Shown in pieces: positions 31,521 through 41,769 of a DNA stretch of 54,151 nt. The DNA lies in NCBI GenBank assembly GCA_900318615.1, contig ONLK01000016.1:1-54151 (forward strand), given 5' to 3'. The stretch comes from an uncultured Eubacteriales bacterium (lineage in GTDB: Bacteria; Bacillota; Clostridia; Lachnospirales; Lachnospiraceae). A program made the position numbers and the translations under genes. The notes beneath the pieces were generated by a model, which was not told the origin of the DNA, made no database searches, and was given only the letters and a program-made list of their open reading frames with translations. The stretch's first letter is position 1, and every line of letters starts with the position of its first letter.

Positions 31521-31550
31521 CCGCCGTCCGGATAAATAACCGGGCGGCGG
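31521..31550. repeat. Hairpin in the infB-rbfA spacer
   Basis: Arms CCGCCG-x-CCGG and CCGG-x-CGGCGG pair over 11 positions with one mismatch; the loop is 8 nt. It lies 8-10 nt upstream of the rbfA Shine-Dalgarno on the minus strand, with no T run. It may affect rbfA translation or mRNA processing. Confidence 0.6.
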
Positions 31551-31583
31551 CTCTTAAAAAACTCAGGCAGAGGCACAAATACC

Positions 31584-34500
31584 TTACTGTCTCGGCACTT
31601 CAACCATCTTGTAAGCTTCGATGGTATCGCCTTCCTGAATGGCGTCAAAGCCGTCAAAGACAACACCGCATTCATAACCGGCCTTGACAATCTTAACATC
31701 GTCCTTGAAGCGCTTCAGGGAAGCAACATTCCCTTCAAAGATCTGATCCTTGCCGCGGGTGATCCGCGCCTTGCAGCCACGCTCGATGGTTCCATCCAGA
31801 ACATAAGAACCGGCAATGCTGCCAACGCCGGATGCCTTGAAAATCTGGCGGATTTCCGCATGACCGATGACCTTCTCCTCATAAACAGGCTCCAGCATAC
31901 CCTTCATGGCTCTCTCAACGTCATTGATCGCATCGTAGATTACCTTGTAAAGATGGATGTCAACACCCTCGTGTTCTGCCGTTGATTTAGCGATGCCATC
32001 CGGACGGACGTTGAAGCCGAGGATAACCGCGTTGGATGCGGATGCCAGAACCACATCCGATTCGTTGATGGCACCGACACCGCTGTGTATTACCTTCACC
32101 ACGACTTCGTCATTGGACAGTTTCAGAAGGCTCTGCTTCAAAGCTTCCACCGACCCCTGTACATCGGCTTTGATAATCAGGTTCAGTTCCTTCAGTTCAC
32201 CTTCCTTAATTTCACTGAAAAGATCGTCCAGCGACATCTTCTTGCGGGTATCGGCAATCAGGCGTTCCTTATTTTCCGTGATAAAGGTCTGCGCAAAGTT
32301 TCTCGCATCCTTCTCGCTTTCCGGAGACACAATGATTTCACCGGCATTCGGAACACCGTTCAGACCGACAATTTCTACCGGCATGGACGGGCCGGCTTCC
32401 TTAACCGTTCTGTGCTTGTCATCGCTCATCAGACGGACCTTGCCGAAGAACTGTCCGGCTGCCACCGGATCTCCCGTATGCAGCGTACCCTTCTGAATCA
32501 GAACAGTAGCTACCGGACCGCTTCCTTTATCCAGCTTTGCCTCGATCACAAGACCTCTTGCACGGCGGTCCGGGTTCGCACTCAGCTCCATAACGTCCGC
32601 TGTCAAAAGGATCATATCCAGAAGGTTGTCAATACCCTGTCCGGTTTTCGCAGATACCTCGCAGAATACGGTACTGCCGCCCCACTCCTCAGGAATCAGT
32701 TCATACTCGGAAAGCTCCTGTTTCACACGTTCCACATTGGCGCCCGGTTTGTCGATCTTGTTGATGGCAACAATGATCTCAATATTGGCTGCCTTGGCAT
32801 GGTTGATGGCTTCCACGGTCTGCGGCATGACACCGTCGTCTGCCGCTACGACAAGGACTGCGATATCGGTGCTGTTGGCACCGCGCATACGCATGGCGGT
32901 AAATGCCTCATGCCCCGGGGTATCCAGGAATGTAATCGTACGATCGCCGACCCTGACGACCGAGGCACCGATTGCCTGTGTAATACCGCCGCTCTCACGG
33001 TCGGTTACATGTGTATGACGGATAGCATCCAGAAGGGAAGTCTTGCCGTGATCGACATGGCCCATCACGCAGACAACCGGAGGACGCGGTTTCAGATCCT
33101 TCGGATCGTCCTCGATATCCTTCAGAAGCTCTTCGGTTGCAGCAACCTTTACTTCCTTCTCACAGAGAATATCGTAATCAATGGCAATCTCCTCCGCCGT
33201 CTCAAAATCGATCTCGTCGTTGATGGTGAACATCTTGCCCTGCATAAACAGTTTTTTGATAATCTGTGCCGGCTGAACCTTCATCTTGTCCGCCAGTTCC
33301 TTCAGCGTCAGAGATTCCGGAATGATAATGCTCTTGATTTTTTCTGCCTCCGGCTGTACCTTCGGTGCTGCCGGCTGCGGCTTCTTATGGCTATTCTTGT
33401 TGCTGCGGGTAATGTTCTGCTGCCCGTTACGCTCCATGCGGTCAAACTTATCGGTACGGTCATTGCGCTTCCGGTCATTGACATGGCCGCGGTCATTACG
33501 GTAACGTCCCTCTTTTTCCATCGGTTTGTCGGCTGCAGCCGCACTTCCGCGGACCGAAGACTTCCCTGCTGCGTTTCTGCGGTCATTTGAACCGCCCTGA
33601 TAGCGGTTCTGCCCCTGTGAATCGCCGCGTCTGAAGCCATTTCCGGATCCTTCCGTACGCGTTCCAAAGCTTGTGCTGCGATCGCCGTAACTGCGTCCGC
33701 TTCCCTGTCCGTTTCTGTCCGTATAGGTGCGTCCGGAATTCTGTCCGGAGCGGTTTCCCTGATAGCTGCTGCCGCCCTGAGAGGAACGGTTCTGATAGCC
33801 TCCGCCCGGCCGGCTCTGGTTTTCATATCTTCCCTGACCCGGACGGACACCCTGACGTGCGCTGTCACCGGTACGCTGTCCGGTTCGTCTTGCCTGACCT
33901 CTTCCGGTTCCTGCACCTGCATCGCGGCGTGTTCCTGCTGCCGAAGCACTGCGGTCGCCATAATTTCTGTTTTCTGTATTCCGATCGGTTCTCTGACTGC
34001 GGTCAAAGGACTCTGATGTCTCCGCATTTTTCGCCGCAAAGGCGCTCTTCTGTGCCGATGGTGCCGGCTGGGAAGCCGTTTTTTCCGATGACGCTTCCTT
34101 TGCCGGATTTTCTTTTGCGAAACTTTCCTTTTCCGTGCCTGCCTTTACCAGGCTTTCTTTTCCTTCATCAGCAATCTTTCCTGCCGAAGCGGCTTTTTTG
34201 TCCGCTGCCGCTTTTTCTGCCGCAGCCGGCTTTTCCTCTGCTGCTTTTCCCGCAGGAACGGTTTTTTCCGCCGAAATCTTTTCCGGTGTTCCCTTCTGCA
34301 CCGCAGGTTTTTCCGCCGGAGCTGCTTTTTCGGCAGACACTTTTTCAGTGACCGGCTTCACACCGCTTCCTGCCGGTGCTTTTGCTCCGGCTGCCTCTTC
34401 TTTCTTTACCGCTGCTGTCTCTTCCTTCTTTACCGCTGCCGCTGTCTCTTCCTTCTTTACCGCTGTTGTATCTTCTTTAACTGCAGCCGCTTCCTGAACT

Positions 34501-34823
34501 TTTTCAGAAGAAAGAACAGCCTTCTGTATCTGCTTTGCCGCCTTTTCCGTTTCCGCCGCTGCCGCAGAAGCGGAAACCTCCGGACGTACCGTTTTTCTGG
34601 TTTCTTCCGCAGCATGTTCCTGCACGGATCCGTTTCCCGCCGGGCGCCTCCTTACCGGACGTGCTCCTTCGGGACGCGGACGATGGTGCTCAGCACCCGG
34701 ACGCTGTGTCTTTACAGCACCGGTCTTTGAATTCTGAGGCCTGAAAAGACGAATGATATTTTTCTTTTTGGGCTTCACAGCTTCCCCGTTCTGTTCATTT
34801 CTATTTTCTGGTTCGTTTGCCAT
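31584..34823 (-). CDS. infB: Translation initiation factor IF-2 with long low-complexity N-terminus
   Basis: GTPase that delivers initiator tRNA to the 30S subunit. In the 1079-residue product, residues 80-270 are Lys/Ala/Glu-rich. Residues 270-480 are rich in Arg, Gly, Gln, Asn, Ser and Tyr. An IF2-N domain lies at about 498-550. The G domain has GHVDHGKTS (588-596), DTPGHEAF and NKIDKP, followed by domains II to IV. The ATG at 34823 is preferred (AGGAAGGA upstream) over an in-frame GTG ten codons earlier that overlaps ylxQ. It sits in the nusA operon between ylxQ and rbfA. Confidence 0.96.
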   Translation of the reverse strand: MANEPENRNEQNGEAVKPKKKNIIRLFRPQNSKTGAVKTQRPGAEHHRPRPEGARPVRRRPAGNGSVQEHAAEETRKTVRPEVSASAAAAETEKAAKQIQKAVLSSEKVQEAAAVKEDTTAVKKEETAAAVKKEETAAVKKEEAAGAKAPAGSGVKPVTEKVSAEKAAPAEKPAVQKGTPEKISAEKTVPAGKAAEEKPAAAEKAAADKKAASAGKIADEGKESLVKAGTEKESFAKENPAKEASSEKTASQPAPSAQKSAFAAKNAETSESFDRSQRTDRNTENRNYGDRSASAAGTRRDAGAGTGRGQARRTGQRTGDSARQGVRPGQGRYENQSRPGGGYQNRSSQGGSSYQGNRSGQNSGRTYTDRNGQGSGRSYGDRSTSFGTRTEGSGNGFRRGDSQGQNRYQGGSNDRRNAAGKSSVRGSAAAADKPMEKEGRYRNDRGHVNDRKRNDRTDKFDRMERNGQQNITRSNKNSHKKPQPAAPKVQPEAEKIKSIIIPESLTLKELADKMKVQPAQIIKKLFMQGKMFTINDEIDFETAEEIAIDYDILCEKEVKVAATEELLKDIEDDPKDLKPRPPVVCVMGHVDHGKTSLLDAIRHTHVTDRESGGITQAIGASVVRVGDRTITFLDTPGHEAFTAMRMRGANSTDIAVLVVAADDGVMPQTVEAINHAKAANIEIIVAINKIDKPGANVERVKQELSEYELIPEEWGGSTVFCEVSAKTGQGIDNLLDMILLTADVMELSANPDRRARGLVIEAKLDKGSGPVATVLIQKGTLHTGDPVAAGQFFGKVRLMSDDKHRTVKEAGPSMPVEIVGLNGVPNAGEIIVSPESEKDARNFAQTFITENKERLIADTRKKMSLDDLFSEIKEGELKELNLIIKADVQGSVEALKQSLLKLSNDEVVVKVIHSGVGAINESDVVLASASNAVILGFNVRPDGIAKSTAEHEGVDIHLYKVIYDAINDVERAMKGMLEPVYEEKVIGHAEIRQIFKASGVGSIAGSYVLDGTIERGCKARITRGKDQIFEGNVASLKRFKDDVKIVKAGYECGVVFDGFDAIQEGDTIEAYKMVEVPRQ

Positions 34824-34849
34824 ATTTACAAAATTCCTTCCTGATTCGC

Positions 34850-35182
34850 TCACTCACATTGCTGGCTCAGGTCCGCTTCGCTCTGCGCAGCTTTACGGAC
34901 ACTCCCCGCCAGCCCCTCGTCTTCTACGGATATACTGGTACGGACCTGGCATCCGATGCATCTTCCCAGATCTTCTTTATTTCCGTACTGTACACAGGGT
35001 ACTTCGTAGTAAGAACACATATCGGCAAATTTCTTTTTCGTATTATCGGAAGCATCCCCGGCAATTACCACCAGAAAGCTTCTCCCTGTTTTTACAGATT
35101 TCTCCGTTGAAAATTCACCGCTTCTGACTTTACCTGCCTTCCTGGCAATGGAAAGCATAGAGTAAACCTTACTGTTCTTCAA
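34850..35182 (-). CDS. ylxQ: L7Ae/L30e-family ribosomal protein YlxQ
   Basis: Small RNA-binding protein of the L7Ae superfamily that recognises K-turn-like RNA. The core reads [17 protein letters not shown] ... [18 protein letters not shown]. The start is taken as TTG at 35182 ([14 protein letters not shown]), because GAGGAG lies 10 nt upstream. The ATG at 35212 lacks a Shine-Dalgarno and lies deeper inside ylxR. The product is about 110 residues. It overlaps ylxR by 14 nt. Confidence 0.87.
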   Translation of the reverse strand: MKNSKVYSMLSIARKAGKVRSGEFSTEKSVKTGRSFLVVIAGDASDNTKKKFADMCSYYEVPCVQYGNKEDLGRCIGCQVRTSISVEDEGLAGSVRKAAQSEADLSQQCE

Positions 35183-35447
35183 TATTTTTAATCTCCTCTT
35201 CCAGTGCACCATAAATTTCAGCAGACACGGATGTACCCAGAGACCGCTCCAGCGCCCTTGCCTTTCTGGCTCTGTTCAGGCAGTCCATCGAGGGGCAAAG
35301 ATACACACCCCTGCCGTTCCTTCTTCCGGTTGTGTCCATCTCAATTTCCCCTTCGGGAGTACGGATCACACGGATCAGGTCCTTTTTTTCTTTCATCTGC
35401 TGGCATCCGGCACACTTTCGAAGTGGTATTTTTTTTACTTTTGCCAT
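35169..35447 (-). CDS. ylxR: YlxR family RNA-binding protein (DUF448, RnpM)
   Basis: A 92-residue protein of the YlxR family, recently linked to RNase P modulation in Bacillota. Signature blocks are PLRKCAGCQQMKEKKDLIRV and GRRNGRGVYLCPSMDCL, with the CxGC-type cysteines. It follows nusA by 14 nt, its invariant position, and overlaps ylxQ. Its Shine-Dalgarno is weak, so translation may depend on nusA. Confidence 0.94.
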   Translation of the reverse strand: MAKVKKIPLRKCAGCQQMKEKKDLIRVIRTPEGEIEMDTTGRRNGRGVYLCPSMDCLNRARKARALERSLGTSVSAEIYGALEEEIKNIEEQ

Positions 35448-35461
35448 GTTAGATCACCGGT

Positions 35462-36754
35462 TCAATCCCGGGCTGCGCCGTCCGTAACCATTTCACTGTC
35501 CTGTTCCGGTTCTGTGCTGTCCTCAGAAACTGTCTCCTTCTCCGTGTCCGCATCATCTCCGGCAAATTCATCTCCATCTCCCGATTCGTATTCATCTGCA
35601 CCGGTCTCATTTTCATCATCATACTCTTCCTCGTCCTCATCATAATAGTCATCTTCATAGTCGAGGAGTTCTCCGGATTCACGGGCCTGTGTTTCGTTTT
35701 TAATATCGATCTTGAATCCGGTCAGACGGGCAGCCAGGCGTACGTTCTGGCCTTCCTTGCCGATCGCCAGGGACAGCTGGTAATCCGGCACGACAACTTC
35801 CGCCGTCTTCTCATCCGGGTCAGCCATGACATAAATGACCTTGGCCGGGCTGAGCGCATTCTCAATAAGAAGGGCCGGGTTTTCATCCCAGTTGATGATG
35901 TCAACCTTCTCGCCGCCCAGTTCAGCAACAACCGCATTGACACGGGAACCATTCACACCTACGCAGGAACCGACCGGATCCGCATTCGGATTATTGGAGT
36001 AAACCGCCATTTTTGTACGGCTCCCCGCTTCACGGGCGATTGCGCGGATTTCAACCGTACCGTCGCGAACCTCCGGAACTTCATTCTCAAACAGCCGGCG
36101 CACCAGGTCCGGATGAGTTCTGGATACCAGAATTCTCGGTCCCTTGGTAGCATTCTTTACCTCGAGCACGTATACCTTGATGCGCTGGGTCATCTCGAAC
36201 TTTTCAACCTGAACCGTTTCCCTGCCGTCCGGTCCCTTCACCGTCGTATGGATCATTTCATTTTCCATCAGCATGGCATCGCAGTGTCCGAGGTTTACGC
36301 TGACATTGCGTCCGACATAGCGCTGGACAACGCCGGTAACCACCTGGTGCTCTTTTTCAACATACTCGTCGTAGAGGGATTTTCTTTCTTCCTCACGGAT
36401 TTTCTGAAGAATAACGTTCTTGGCATTCATGGTTGCAATACGTCCGAACTGTTTTGAGTTGATCGGCTTTCTCACAACATCGCCCAGCTGATAGGACGGA
36501 TCAATCGCTCTGGCATCCGCCAGGGAGATTTCCTTTAAGCTGTCCTCCACCTGCTCAACAACCGTTTTCCGTGCATACACCTCAAAATCACATGTTTCCG
36601 GATCAATGTTTACAACCACATTGTCCGGATCTTCTCCGTAATTGTTTTTGCATGCCTGAAGCAAGCTCTGCTTTATGGCGTCAAGAAGAGCTTCCTTTGG
36701 AATATTCTTCTCTTTCTCCAGCAGATCCAGAGCCTCAAGTAACTCGCTATTCAT
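35462..36754 (-). CDS. nusA: Transcription termination/antitermination factor NusA with acidic tail
   Basis: RNA polymerase-associated factor controlling pausing, termination and antitermination. The 430-residue protein has the N-terminal polymerase-binding domain (MNSELLEALDLLEKEKNI), an S1 domain (VTGVVQRYVGRNVSVNLG), and KH1 and KH2 domains (DPVGSCVGVNGSRVNAVV, LSLAIGKEGQNVRLAARLTG). From about residue 355 it runs into a tail of some 70 residues dominated by Glu and Asp, far beyond the usual Bacillota end. It lies 20 nt after rimP. Confidence 0.96.
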   Translation of the reverse strand: MNSELLEALDLLEKEKNIPKEALLDAIKQSLLQACKNNYGEDPDNVVVNIDPETCDFEVYARKTVVEQVEDSLKEISLADARAIDPSYQLGDVVRKPINSKQFGRIATMNAKNVILQKIREEERKSLYDEYVEKEHQVVTGVVQRYVGRNVSVNLGHCDAMLMENEMIHTTVKGPDGRETVQVEKFEMTQRIKVYVLEVKNATKGPRILVSRTHPDLVRRLFENEVPEVRDGTVEIRAIAREAGSRTKMAVYSNNPNADPVGSCVGVNGSRVNAVVAELGGEKVDIINWDENPALLIENALSPAKVIYVMADPDEKTAEVVVPDYQLSLAIGKEGQNVRLAARLTGFKIDIKNETQARESGELLDYEDDYYDEDEEEYDDENETGADEYESGDGDEFAGDDADTEKETVSEDSTEPEQDSEMVTDGAARD

Positions 36755-36774
36755 TTTTTGATGTCCCTCCTTAG

Positions 36775-37242
36775 TTAAAAATCCACCGCTTCCCGGATGA
36801 GCGCCAGATCTTTCCTGTTCAATGTCATTTCTCTGTTATCTTCCAGAATAATGGTCACCTTGTCCTCATCGTACGCTTTCAGCGTTCCTGTAAATTCTTT
36901 TTCCTTTTCGACCGGCTTGTAGGTTTTCAGTTCAACTTCCTTTCCGAGGCACCGTGCATAATCCCTGTCTTTTTTCAAAGGTCTGCCCAGCCCGGGAGAA
37001 CTTACCTCCATCACGTAGGAATCCTCGATGAAATCCTCCTCGTCCAGCCGATCTGAAAATTCACGGCTTACTGTCTCGCAGTCATCTACCGTAATCCCGC
37101 CGGGCTTGTCAATGTACGCCCGAAGGTACCAGGTGTCGCCTTCCTTCACGTACTCCACATCCACCAGCTCGAAATGATATTTTTCGATGATGGGCGTGAT
37201 CAATGCCCCGGCTCTGCTTTCATATGTTTCTCTTTTTGACAT
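36775..37242 (-). CDS. rimP: Ribosome maturation factor RimP
   Basis: 30S assembly factor, 155 residues. The N-terminal domain (FELVDVEYVKEGDTWYLRAY) is followed by SYVMEVSSPGLGRPLKKDRDY, the family signature, and a C-terminal SH3-like domain. AGGAG lies 10 nt before the ATG. It is the first gene of the rimP-nusA-ylxRQ-infB operon, with a leader of about 140 nt that contains a terminator-like hairpin. Confidence 0.95.
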   Translation of the reverse strand: MSKRETYESRAGALITPIIEKYHFELVDVEYVKEGDTWYLRAYIDKPGGITVDDCETVSREFSDRLDEEDFIEDSYVMEVSSPGLGRPLKKDRDYARCLGKEVELKTYKPVEKEKEFTGTLKAYDEDKVTIILEDNREMTLNRKDLALIREAVDF

Positions 37243-37340
37243 CCGCAGACCTCTCCTGTGCTTATAATCTGTCCTTCCGCCTTCCTCCCGGAAAACGATG
37301 CTGTACTGTGCCCGCTTTCTCCCGGCGCATACAGCAAAGA

Positions 37341-37362
37341 AGAACGGCCTTCCGGCCGTTCT
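37341..37362 (-). terminator. Terminator-like hairpin in the rimP-nusA operon leader
   Basis: Perfect 9-bp stem AGAACGGCC / GGCCGTTCT with a 4-nt loop, followed on the minus strand by TCTTT. It lies downstream of the operon promoter and about 100 nt before rimP, so it can act as a leader attenuator as well as stopping read-through from the ParC gene. Confidence 0.65.
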
Positions 37363-37387
37363 TCCAAGGTTTACTATTTACGCTGTC

Positions 37388-37416
37388 ATCATATCATCCG
37401 GACAAAAAAAGTTCAA
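37388..37416 (-). promoter_or_regulatory. Sigma-A promoter of the rimP-nusA-infB operon
   Basis: On the minus strand TTGAAC (37411-37416), a 17-nt spacer and TATGAT (37388-37393). The expected start is near 37381, upstream of the leader hairpin. Confidence 0.82.
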
Positions 37417-37445
37417 TATAAATTTATCTATATCCGTCATCTGTG

Positions 37446-39701
37446 TCAGCGTTTTGTTCCTCTGGTTCCTCTTCCGGCAATGCGGAGCCGGTTCAGCGCA
37501 ACTTTCTTCCCATTCATTTCGATTTCTGAGGCAGGATCCGTTCCGGTCCCCAAATCTGTACCGCCGGTCAGAAGATAACACTCTTCTACCTCATCGCTGT
37601 CGCCCAGGCGGATGGCATGGACCCCGGCAGCCGCCTTTTTCTGTACCGGAATATCCGTCACTTTCAGCCGGAGCAGATAACTCATTTTCGTCCGCAGAAC
37701 AATCTGATCCTTTTCATCGGCCATACGGATAAATACAATTTCATCTCCATCGGCCAGTCTGGTTGACTGAATGGTGCGGCGGCTGACGTCAAACTCGCTG
37801 CCGCTTACCCGCTTCGCCATACCTGTCTTCGTCACGAACAGAAGTTCCGTATCCAGGATCTGCTTCAGGGCGAACACCTGAATAAAGGTTTCTTTCTTGC
37901 TGTCGTAATTGCACAGATTATCGATCGGCGTTCCCTTGTCACGGAATTTTCCGTAGGGGACATCCGAAAGTTTCAGAAGATGCTGCTGCCCGCTGTCCGT
38001 AAATACGCACAGCTTTTCCGAATTCATGGCATGGATCACATAGATATTCTCACTGTCGGCAGCTTCCTGATTCTTTTCATAGACGGACTCGTCCACGGTG
38101 CGTGCATAGCCAAAGCGGTCCATCAGGAATACGACCGGAAAATCCTCCGGCTGTTTCTCTTCAATGATAATATCATCCTCATCGGTAACCTGCGTCTTGC
38201 GGGGAACCGCAAACTCCTTCTTATATTCCTTCAGCTCCTCCACAATTACCTGCGCCATCGAATCATAATTATCCAGTATGTCGCGATAACGGGCAATGTT
38301 GGCCAGTGTCTTCTCATGCTCGTTCATCAGGGCATCTATTTCCAGGCCGATCAGCTTGTACAGACGCATCTCCAGAATGGCATCCGCCTGCGATTGTGTA
38401 AAGTTAAGCCGGGCTGCCTGCGCCTGGGATTTCTTCGTTTTGAACTTAATGCCATCCGTAATGCCATAGACCAGACACTTTTTCGCCATCTCCCGGTCAC
38501 GGGATCCGCGCAGAATCTCAATAATAAGGTCAATGACATCGCAGGCACGAATCAGACCTTCCTGAATTTCTCTCTTTTTATTCTCCGCCTCGAGAAGATT
38601 CTGGTATTTCTTTGTTGCAATCTCAAACTGAAAGTCGATGTGATGTTCCAGAATCGCCTTCAGGCTCAGCGTTTCCGGACGGCCATCCGAAACGGCCAGC
38701 ATGTTCACACCGTACGTATCCTGCAGCCGTGTTTTCTTGAAGAGCAGATTTTTCACTGCCTGTACATCGGCACCCTTCTTCAGTTCAATAACAATCCGGA
38801 TTCCTTCCTTGGAGCTTTGGTTGGATATATCTGTAATATCTGTCGTTTTTTTACTTTCCACCAGATCCGCCACATCGTTCAGAAATTTCCCGATATTCGC
38901 TCCGAGCATGGGGTAAGGAATCTGCGTGATAACGAGACGCTGTTTTCCGCCTTTTTCCTCTTCCACTTCCACCCTGCCGCGGATTTTGATCTTTCCGGTT
39001 CCTGTCCGGTAAATTTCCGGCAGATCTTTTTTGTTTACGATAATGCCCCCGGTCGGAAAATCCGGGCCCTTGACATACTTCATCAGCTGCTCATTTGTCA
39101 GAGCATCATTGCGGATCAGTGCAATGACAGCATCAATCACCTCCCCCAGATTGTGCGGAGGAATGCTGGTCGCCATACCGACGGCAATACCCTCGGACCC
39201 GTTGATCAGAAGATTCGGCACCCGCGCCGGGAGTACCTCCGGCTCCTTTTCCGTTTCATCAAAGTTCGGAACAAAATTGACAACCCCTTTGTCAAGATCG
39301 CTCAGGAAGGCTTCCTGTGTAATCCTTGCCAGGCGGGCTTCCGTATAACGCATGGCAGCCGCACCGTCCCCCTCGATGGATCCAAAATTTCCATGGCCGT
39401 CCACCAGCACAGTGCCCATCTTGAAATCCTGCGCCATGACTACCAGTGCTCCGTAAATGGAGCTGTCGCCATGCGGATGATATTTACCCATCGTATCACC
39501 GACAATCCGGGCGCTCTTCCGGTAAGGCTTGTCATAGCGGATGCCCAGCTCATACATATCGTACAAGGTGCGCCGCTGTACCGGTTTCAGTCCGTCGCGA
39601 ACATCCGGGAGGGCCCGGCTGACAATAACCGACATGGCATAATCTATATAATTTTTCTGCATCAGCTCCGAATACTCGGTGCGGATAATCTGCTCTTCCA
39701 T
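37446..39701 (-). CDS. parC: Type IIA topoisomerase subunit A (ParC-like; gyrase/topo IV A)
   Basis: DNA cleavage-religation subunit, 751 residues. The breakage-reunion domain shows [16 protein letters not shown] and the active tyrosine Tyr119 in [10 protein letters not shown]. The C-terminal beta-pinwheel region is short and I see no GyrA box (QRRGGxG) in its first blade. That favours decatenation (topo IV) over supercoiling, although annotators often call such proteins gyrase A. The helix that meets quinolones reads HGDSSIYG: Ser80 is kept, but the acidic residue of E. coli GyrA Asp87 is Gly84. AGAGG lies 6 nt before the ATG. It follows the B subunit by 51 nt. Confidence 0.87.
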   Translation of the reverse strand: MEEQIIRTEYSELMQKNYIDYAMSVIVSRALPDVRDGLKPVQRRTLYDMYELGIRYDKPYRKSARIVGDTMGKYHPHGDSSIYGALVVMAQDFKMGTVLVDGHGNFGSIEGDGAAAMRYTEARLARITQEAFLSDLDKGVVNFVPNFDETEKEPEVLPARVPNLLINGSEGIAVGMATSIPPHNLGEVIDAVIALIRNDALTNEQLMKYVKGPDFPTGGIIVNKKDLPEIYRTGTGKIKIRGRVEVEEEKGGKQRLVITQIPYPMLGANIGKFLNDVADLVESKKTTDITDISNQSSKEGIRIVIELKKGADVQAVKNLLFKKTRLQDTYGVNMLAVSDGRPETLSLKAILEHHIDFQFEIATKKYQNLLEAENKKREIQEGLIRACDVIDLIIEILRGSRDREMAKKCLVYGITDGIKFKTKKSQAQAARLNFTQSQADAILEMRLYKLIGLEIDALMNEHEKTLANIARYRDILDNYDSMAQVIVEELKEYKKEFAVPRKTQVTDEDDIIIEEKQPEDFPVVFLMDRFGYARTVDESVYEKNQEAADSENIYVIHAMNSEKLCVFTDSGQQHLLKLSDVPYGKFRDKGTPIDNLCNYDSKKETFIQVFALKQILDTELLFVTKTGMAKRVSGSEFDVSRRTIQSTRLADGDEIVFIRMADEKDQIVLRTKMSYLLRLKVTDIPVQKKAAAGVHAIRLGDSDEVEECYLLTGGTDLGTGTDPASEIEMNGKKVALNRLRIAGRGTRGTKR

Positions 39702-39752
39702 TCAGTACCTCTTTGTATTCACTATCTTCCCTGCATGCCCTTCCGCCTGATT

Positions 39753-41708
39753 TCATACATCCAGTTCGGCCGCGCCGGCATGGTCATGAATAAAATCACG
39801 CCGGGGAGATACGTCTGTCCCCATCAAAAGTTCCGTTGTATCCGAAGCCAGCCGGGCATCCTCAATCTGCACCAGCCTCATGCGTCTGGTTTCCGGATTC
39901 AGTGTTGTTTCCCACAGCTGCTCCGGGTCCATCTCACCCAGACCCTTGTACCGCTGCAGTGTAAAGGGTCCCTTATGGCGCTTCCGATATTTATCCAGCG
40001 CGGCATCGTCATAAAGATATTCTTCTTTTCCATGGGACGGCATGGCCTTATACAGTGGCGGCATGGCAATATAGACATGCTCTTCATAAATAAGCTCCGG
40101 CATGAACCGGTAGAAAAGCGTCAGCAGGAGTGTCGCAATGTGGGCCCCGTCGACATCGGCATCGGCCATGATGATGATTTTATTATAGCGCAGCCTGGCA
40201 ATGTCAAAGTCATTCCCATATCCCTCGGAAAAGCCGCATCCGAATGCATTAATCATTGCCTTGATCTCGGCGTTGGCAAGGACCTTATCAATACTTGCTT
40301 TCTCCACATTCAGGATCTTGCCCCGGATCGGCATGATGGCCTGATAATTGCGGTCCCTGGCCGTCTTGGCACTGCCGCCGGCGGAATCTCCCTCGACAAT
40401 AAATATCTCACATTTTTCAGGATCACGGCTGATACAGTTGGCCAGTTTTCCGTTGCTGTCGAAGGAAAATCTGGGTCTGATCAGCATGTTGGTCTTCGCC
40501 TTTTCCTCCGTTTTACGTATTTTGGCCGCTTTTTCCGCGCAGCCCAGAACCGCTTTCAGTTCCTCAAGGTTTTTATCGAAGTAGCGGACTACTTCCTCGG
40601 ACGTCACCTTCGCCACCGCCCGCGACGCATCCTGGTTATCCAGCTTTGTCTTCGTCTGCCCCTCGAAAGCCGGATCCGGATGATGGATGGAAATCACGGC
40701 AGTCATGCCGTTCCGTACGTCCGAACCGGTAAAGTTCTGATCCTTATCCTTCAGAATGCCGATCTGACGCGCGTACGTGTTCATAATCTGCGTAAATGCT
40801 GTCTTAAAACCGGTCAGGTGGGTCCCGCCTTCGGCATTGTAAATATTGTTGCAGAATCCAAGTACGTTTTCATGGAACTCATTGATATACTGAAATACGA
40901 CTTCGACCTGAATGTTCTCACTCTCGCCCTTAAAATAGATCGGCTCGCAGACAGGCTCCGCGTTTTTATTCATGTCACGGATATATCCGATGATGCCTTC
41001 CGGCTCATGGAACTGAGCTGTTTCCTCACTTCCCTGACGGCGGTCTTCAAAATACAGCGTCAGATTCGGATTCAGATAGGCGGTCTCATGCAGACGGTTT
41101 TTGACATCGGAACCGGAGAAATTTGTATTCTCGAAAATTTCCGCATCCGGAAGGAAGGAGATCGTGGTCCCGGTTTCTTTGGTTTTCCCGATTACCGGAA
41201 GCAGCCCGTCCTTCAGCTCCTGTACCGGAATACCACGGCTGTAGCGGTCGTGGAAAATCTGCCCTTCACGGCAGATGGTAACATCCATCCATTCGGAAAG
41301 CGCGTTGACAACCGAAGAACCCACGCCGTGCAGACCGCCGCTTGTTTTGTATACATTATTGTCAAATTTTCCGCCCGCGTGCAGCGTTGTCAGAACGACC
41401 CGTTCCGCGGATACGCCCCGGGCATGCATCCCGGTCGGAATGCCGCGTCCATTATCCCTGACGGTGCAGCTTCCGTCCGCATTCAGCGTGACGCTGATAC
41501 AGGTACAGTATCCGGCCAGATGCTCGTCAACTGAGTTATCTACAATTTCATAGATCAGATGGTTCAGTCCTCTTCTGGATGTACTGCCGATATACATGCC
41601 CGGCCGGCGCCGCACCGCTTCCAGTCCCTCCAGGACCGTTATGGAGCTGGCGTCATACATAGCCGGTTTTGAATTGTTTTTTACATTATCTGAAGCATTT
41701 GAAGCCAT
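39753..41708 (-). CDS. parE: Type IIA topoisomerase subunit B (ParE-like; gyrase/topo IV B)
   Basis: ATPase subunit partner of the adjacent A subunit, 651 residues. The GHKL ATPase domain shows EGLEAVRRRPGMYIGST, EIVDNSVDEH and DNGRGIPTGMH. The TOPRIM domain shows EGDSAGGSAK and the metal-binding DADVDGAHI. A short Asn/Ser-rich N-terminal extension precedes the ATPase arm. GAGG lies 7 nt before the ATG. The pair is not at a replication origin here, so it is probably the second (topo IV-like) set in this genome; a gyrase identity cannot be excluded. Confidence 0.87.
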   Translation of the reverse strand: MASNASDNVKNNSKPAMYDASSITVLEGLEAVRRRPGMYIGSTSRRGLNHLIYEIVDNSVDEHLAGYCTCISVTLNADGSCTVRDNGRGIPTGMHARGVSAERVVLTTLHAGGKFDNNVYKTSGGLHGVGSSVVNALSEWMDVTICREGQIFHDRYSRGIPVQELKDGLLPVIGKTKETGTTISFLPDAEIFENTNFSGSDVKNRLHETAYLNPNLTLYFEDRRQGSEETAQFHEPEGIIGYIRDMNKNAEPVCEPIYFKGESENIQVEVVFQYINEFHENVLGFCNNIYNAEGGTHLTGFKTAFTQIMNTYARQIGILKDKDQNFTGSDVRNGMTAVISIHHPDPAFEGQTKTKLDNQDASRAVAKVTSEEVVRYFDKNLEELKAVLGCAEKAAKIRKTEEKAKTNMLIRPRFSFDSNGKLANCISRDPEKCEIFIVEGDSAGGSAKTARDRNYQAIMPIRGKILNVEKASIDKVLANAEIKAMINAFGCGFSEGYGNDFDIARLRYNKIIIMADADVDGAHIATLLLTLFYRFMPELIYEEHVYIAMPPLYKAMPSHGKEEYLYDDAALDKYRKRHKGPFTLQRYKGLGEMDPEQLWETTLNPETRRMRLVQIEDARLASDTTELLMGTDVSPRRDFIHDHAGAAELDV

Positions 41709-41769
41709 TGAATAACCTCGACACTTAAATTTCTAATTCATGGTTTGCTTTATACCTGCGATTGAATAC

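Noticed and set aside
37980-41534. Open frame of 1184 codons on the plus strand opposite the ParC- and ParE-like genes
   Set aside because: It has no family resemblance and no ribosome binding site, and it lies exactly antisense to two clearly coding genes. Codon bias of the real genes keeps the opposite frame open.
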